From NCBI GenBank assembly GCA_021204565.1, contig JAJPZE010000095.1, positions 1 through 8,973 on the forward strand: a stretch of DNA of 8,973 nucleotides. The letters are read 5' to 3'. The translations under genes were made by a program, and so were the position numbers. The DNA comes from Prevotella sp. Its GTDB lineage: Bacteria > Bacteroidota > Bacteroidia > Bacteroidales > Bacteroidaceae. Numbering within the stretch: position 1 is the stretch's first letter; the number at the start of each line of letters is the position of its first letter. The notes beneath the pieces are model-generated. The model was not told the origin of the DNA. It did not search any database and saw nothing but the letters and a program-made list of their open reading frames with translations. Below, piece by piece: positions 7,667-8,973 of this stretch.

Positions 7667-7686
7667 ATCATTCCAGTTTGCTCCGT

Positions 7687-8046
7687 TTACCGTCTCTTCT
7701 TTGCTTGTCTGTTGCCGCCCGTGCACAACAAATAGTTGTGCTTGAGGTTGTCAATGTTGCTTTCATCCGTCCGCACGGCGCACGACTCGGTATAGCGGTT
7801 TATCTCCGACAACCAATACATACATCGCCCGCGGATAATTGCATACTCTATTGTATGCTCGGTTCGCATACGTTGCAATGTGCGTCTGCTCACGTGCAAC
7901 AGCCGGGCGGCTTCGTTAGTGTCAACCAACTTGTCCTCAAACACCGGCTCGCGTTCACTCCCGCACTTGCGGACAAACGACGCTATCTCCGATATTTGCT
8001 CCGTCAGTGTTTGGAATGCACTGCTCTCAATCGTAATCACTTTCAT
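7687..8046 (-). CDS. Helix-turn-helix (HTH_17-type) DNA-binding protein, position of CTnDOT xis2c; first gene of the excision operon
   Basis: From ATG 8046 the product is 119 residues. Residues 1-35 form a helical segment (ITIESSAFQTLTEQISEIASF). The HTH_17-type domain covers about 40-88: LVDTNEAARLLHVSRRTLQRMRTEHTIEYAI then GRCMYWLSEINRY. The C-terminus is basic, ending AKKRR. The frame extends upstream to 8172, but those residues would run across the candidate promoter and a palindrome and do not resemble family N-termini. The MKVITIESSAF start resembles the MEIVSVERKTF start of the divergent paralogue, which supports 8046. It is the first gene of the minus-strand cluster and lies 20 nt before the next HTH gene. 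A role as excisionase or directionality factor is inferred from the CTnDOT xis2c analogy. Confidence 0.88.
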   Translation of the reverse strand: MKVITIESSAFQTLTEQISEIASFVRKCGSEREPVFEDKLVDTNEAARLLHVSRRTLQRMRTEHTIEYAIIRGRCMYWLSEINRYTESCAVRTDESNIDNLKHNYLLCTGGNRQAKKRR

Positions 8047-8071
8047 ATTCCAATCGTTTTTGTTTCGGGCG

Positions 8072-8079
8072 CAAAAGTC
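8072..8079 (-). promoter_or_regulatory. Candidate -7 box of the excision operon promoter
   Basis: The minus strand reads GACTTTTG, matching the Bacteroides -7 consensus TAnnTTTG at all fixed positions except the first. It lies about 25 nt upstream of ATG 8046. No TTTG -33 box exists at normal spacing; a TTTG at 8089-8092 is too close and a GTTG at 8104-8107 is slightly too far. A weak core promoter would fit activator dependence, as for the RteC-activated CTnDOT excision promoter. Confidence 0.45.
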
Positions 8080-8113
8080 GGGGTAATGCAAATACCGGTT
8101 TAACAACCTACGG

Positions 8114-8124
8114 CGTGACTCACG
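8114..8124. promoter_or_regulatory. 11-bp perfect palindrome, candidate activator site upstream of the excision promoter
   Basis: CGTGACTCACG has perfect 5-bp arms around a central base. Its centre is about 50 bp upstream of the transcription start expected from the -7 box at 8072-8079, just beyond the -33 region, where a class-I or class-II activator could act. The binding protein is unknown. Confidence 0.4.
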
Positions 8125-8166
8125 TAAGATTTGACCCTGTCGAATGTCGGTTGCACTCGGCAAATC

Positions 8167-8192
8167 GAGCAAGCTCGTTTGCTCTCGTTTGC
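8167..8192. repeat. Overlapping inverted and direct repeats in the divergent region
   Basis: GAGCAA (8167-8172) is inverted at TTGCTC (8179-8184). CTCGTTTGC is repeated directly at 8174-8182 and 8184-8192, with a 10-bp period that places both copies on the same DNA face. This is the form of a cooperative protein-binding site. It lies roughly midway between the two candidate promoters. Confidence 0.45.
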
Positions 8193-8247
8193 ACTACATT
8201 TCCGGAATATTTGTCCACATAAGGCAGACAGTGCGGCGCAAAATGCG

Positions 8248-8284
8248 TCCATACAAAACAAAACGCACCGGCGTATGGATACGC
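8248..8284 (+). promoter_or_regulatory. Nested inverted repeats just upstream of the plus-strand HTH promoter, candidate operator
   Basis: GCGTATGGATACGC (8271-8284) is a dyad with perfect 6-bp arms and a 2-nt spacer. It ends 4 nt before the -7 box at 8289, so a bound protein would block RNA polymerase. In addition, TCCATAC (8248-8254) is an exact inverted copy of GTATGGA (8273-8279). The arrangement fits an autorepression operator with an auxiliary half site. Confidence 0.5.
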
Positions 8285-8288
8285 GCCT

Positions 8289-8296
8289 TACTTTTG
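8289..8296 (+). promoter_or_regulatory. Candidate -7 box for the plus-strand HTH pair
   Basis: TACTTTTG matches the Bacteroides TAnnTTTG -7 consensus exactly and lies 22 nt before ATG 8319, predicting a very short leader. No TTTG is seen at the expected -33 spacing; that interval is taken up by the inverted repeat at 8271-8284. Confidence 0.6.
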
Positions 8297-8318
8297 CGGC
8301 GGATTAAATCAGAATATT

Positions 8319-8639
8319 ATGGAAATAGTATCAGTTGAGAGAAAGACATTCGAAGAGCTGTTGGCGGGAGTCAACGCGCTCGCCGACAAGATTGCCGCCT
8401 TGCAACGCAAGACTGACGGCAAACGCTTGTCCGCATGGATGACAGGAGAGGACGTATGCGCACAACTGCGGATAAGCACACGGACGTTACAGACATTGCG
8501 GAGCAAACGCCTTATCGGTTATACGCAAGTCAACCGGCAGTTTTATTACACGCAGGAAGACGTGAAACGTTTGTTGCCGCTTGCCGGTACAATATCGCCG
8601 ACACGCAAACGGCATAACAAAGGGGAGAACCTATTATGA
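8319..8639 (+). CDS. Helix-turn-helix (HTH_17-type) DNA-binding protein, first gene of the divergent pair
   Basis: The 106-residue protein starts MEIVSVERKTFEELLAGV, a helical N-terminal segment common in small HTH proteins of Bacteroides mobile elements. The HTH_17-type domain covers about 38-86: LSAWMTGEDVCAQLRISTRTL, then QTLRSKRLIGYTQVNRQFYY and TQEDVKRLL. The C-terminus is basic (TRKRHNKG). It resembles the protein starting at 8046 on the other strand in length and N-terminal pattern, which suggests paralogy. Its stop overlaps the next start in ATGA (8636-8639), so the two genes are translationally coupled. A consensus -7 box and a dyad lie directly upstream, suggesting autoregulation. 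The exact DNA target and role (repressor, activator or excisionase) cannot be read from the sequence. Confidence 0.88.
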   Translation: MEIVSVERKTFEELLAGVNALADKIAALQRKTDGKRLSAWMTGEDVCAQLRISTRTLQTLRSKRLIGYTQVNRQFYYTQEDVKRLLPLAGTISPTRKRHNKGENLL

Positions 8640-8953
8640 ACATGGCTTCACTAAACGACATCGACACCGTATTCACATCGAACGACGAGCCTGTGCTGAC
8701 CGCAATGCAAAACTTAAAGAAGAGTTCGGCACGCCTGTCCGCTTTTATGGCGAACTACCGCCCGTTGTTGGACGGGGAACGATACCTGACGGACAAGGAA
8801 GTGGCGCAGATACTCAAAGTAACCCGCCGCACATTATTGGAATACCGCGCTAACCGCGTATTCCCGTTCATCGCATTAGGCGGGAAGATCCTTTACCCCG
8901 AATCGGGCTTACACGACGTACTCGAAGCTCACTACAAGAAACCCCTGACGTGA
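8636..8953 (+). CDS. Helix-turn-helix (HTH_17-type) DNA-binding protein, second gene of the divergent pair
   Basis: The 105-residue product starts at ATG 8636, inside the ATGA overlap with the previous gene. ATG 8642 (residue 3) is an alternative. An AAAGGGGAGAA sequence at 8619-8629 is the best ribosome binding site near this pair and serves this start. Residues 20-45 are predicted helical. The HTH_17-type domain covers about 49-97: RYLTDKEVAQILKVTRRTL, then LEYRANRVFPFIALGGKILY and PESGLHDVL. The K-x-T-R-R-T-L core matches the SRRTLQ/SKRTLQ recognition helices of the minus-strand proteins. It ends at TGA 8951-8953, and the last 20 nt of the window show nothing. It probably acts with its partner on DNA sites in the element; function is unassigned. 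Confidence 0.88.
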   Translation: MNMASLNDIDTVFTSNDEPVLTAMQNLKKSSARLSAFMANYRPLLDGERYLTDKEVAQILKVTRRTLLEYRANRVFPFIALGGKILYPESGLHDVLEAHYKKPLT

Positions 8954-8973
8954 TACGCACGGACGTACATATA

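Larger units (their letters stand above)
8047..8318. promoter_or_regulatory. Divergent regulatory region between the two HTH operons
   Basis: This 272-nt intergenic region separates two divergent HTH-encoding operons. No convincing ORF was seen. It holds a candidate promoter for each direction and at least four dyad or direct repeats, annotated separately. Such clustering suggests control by element-encoded regulators, probably including one or more of the four HTH proteins, and possibly an RteC-like activator encoded elsewhere. Confidence 0.7.
1..8973. mobile_element. Internal segment of a CTnDOT-like integrative and conjugative element (Bacteroidota)
   Basis: The window carries a set of genes that travel together in Bacteroides conjugative transposons: HTH_17-type excisionase-like proteins, a DUF4099/DUF3945 protein, TopB, a DUF1896 protein and a giant N-6 methylase. 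Their order matches the CTnDOT excision operon (xis2c, xis2d, orf3, exc) followed by the usual DUF1896 and methylase pair. No integrase, relaxase, tra gene, resistance gene or att site is visible, so both ends of the element lie outside. The ICE assignment rests on recognised protein families and synteny, not on a database search. Confidence 0.82.

Noticed and set aside
7667..7726. Upstream extension of the second HTH gene to ATG 7726
   Set aside because: It would overlap the preceding gene by 40 nt and add residues unlike family N-termini. ATG 7666 gives the same 20-nt spacing as elsewhere in the operon.
8047..8172. Upstream extension of the first HTH gene to ATG 8172
   Set aside because: It would run through the candidate -7 box and the palindrome. 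The shorter start gives an N-terminus that matches the divergent paralogue.
1..8973. CRISPR array, tRNA, rRNA, insertion-sequence ends, or restriction endonuclease
   Set aside because: No regular spacer-repeat array, tRNA cloverleaf, transposase motif or nuclease motif was found by eye on either strand.

Overview
The window looks like the accessory core of a Bacteroidota integrative and conjugative element of the CTnDOT/CTnERL type. The evidence is gene content and order. Reading leftward on the minus strand, there are two small helix-turn-helix proteins, a DUF4099/DUF3945 protein, a type IA topoisomerase (topB), a DUF1896 protein and a very large N-6 adenine methylase. The first four match the order of the CTnDOT excision operon xis2c-xis2d-orf3-exc. 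Base composition is near 50% GC by eye, ATA, CGG and GCG codons are frequent, Shine-Dalgarno sequences are mostly weak, and the candidate promoters have a Bacteroides-type TAnnTTTG -7 box. No integrase, rteABC, tra or mob gene and no attachment site is visible, so this is an internal segment and the host species cannot be named.

Layout. 1-2760 (minus): the first 920 codons of an N12-class DNA methylase, whose 3' end lies off the left edge. 2750-3346 (minus): a DUF1896 protein with an unusual basic N-terminal extension, overlapping the methylase start by 11 nt. 3347-3438: a gap with a strong hairpin, probably the end of the excision operon. 3439-5574 (minus): topB. 5571-5735 (minus): a 54-codon basic ORF joined to topB by an ATGA overlap. 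5760-7292 (minus): the DUF4099/DUF3945 protein. 7313-7666 and 7687-8046 (minus): two HTH_17-type proteins. 8047-8318: a divergent regulatory region with two candidate promoters and several inverted or direct repeats. 8319-8639 and 8636-8953 (plus): a second pair of HTH proteins, also coupled by ATGA.

Proposed working. The minus-strand cluster reads as one transcription unit from a promoter near 8075, with 20-nt gaps or overlaps between most genes. By analogy with CTnDOT, the HTH proteins would act as recombination directionality factors and regulators, and the topoisomerase would assist excision or DNA processing. The methylase may modify or protect the element in recipients. The divergent HTH pair is probably a second regulatory module. 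The most interesting material is the repeat-rich divergent region, the small coupled ORF before topB and the four HTH paralogues within 1.7 kb.
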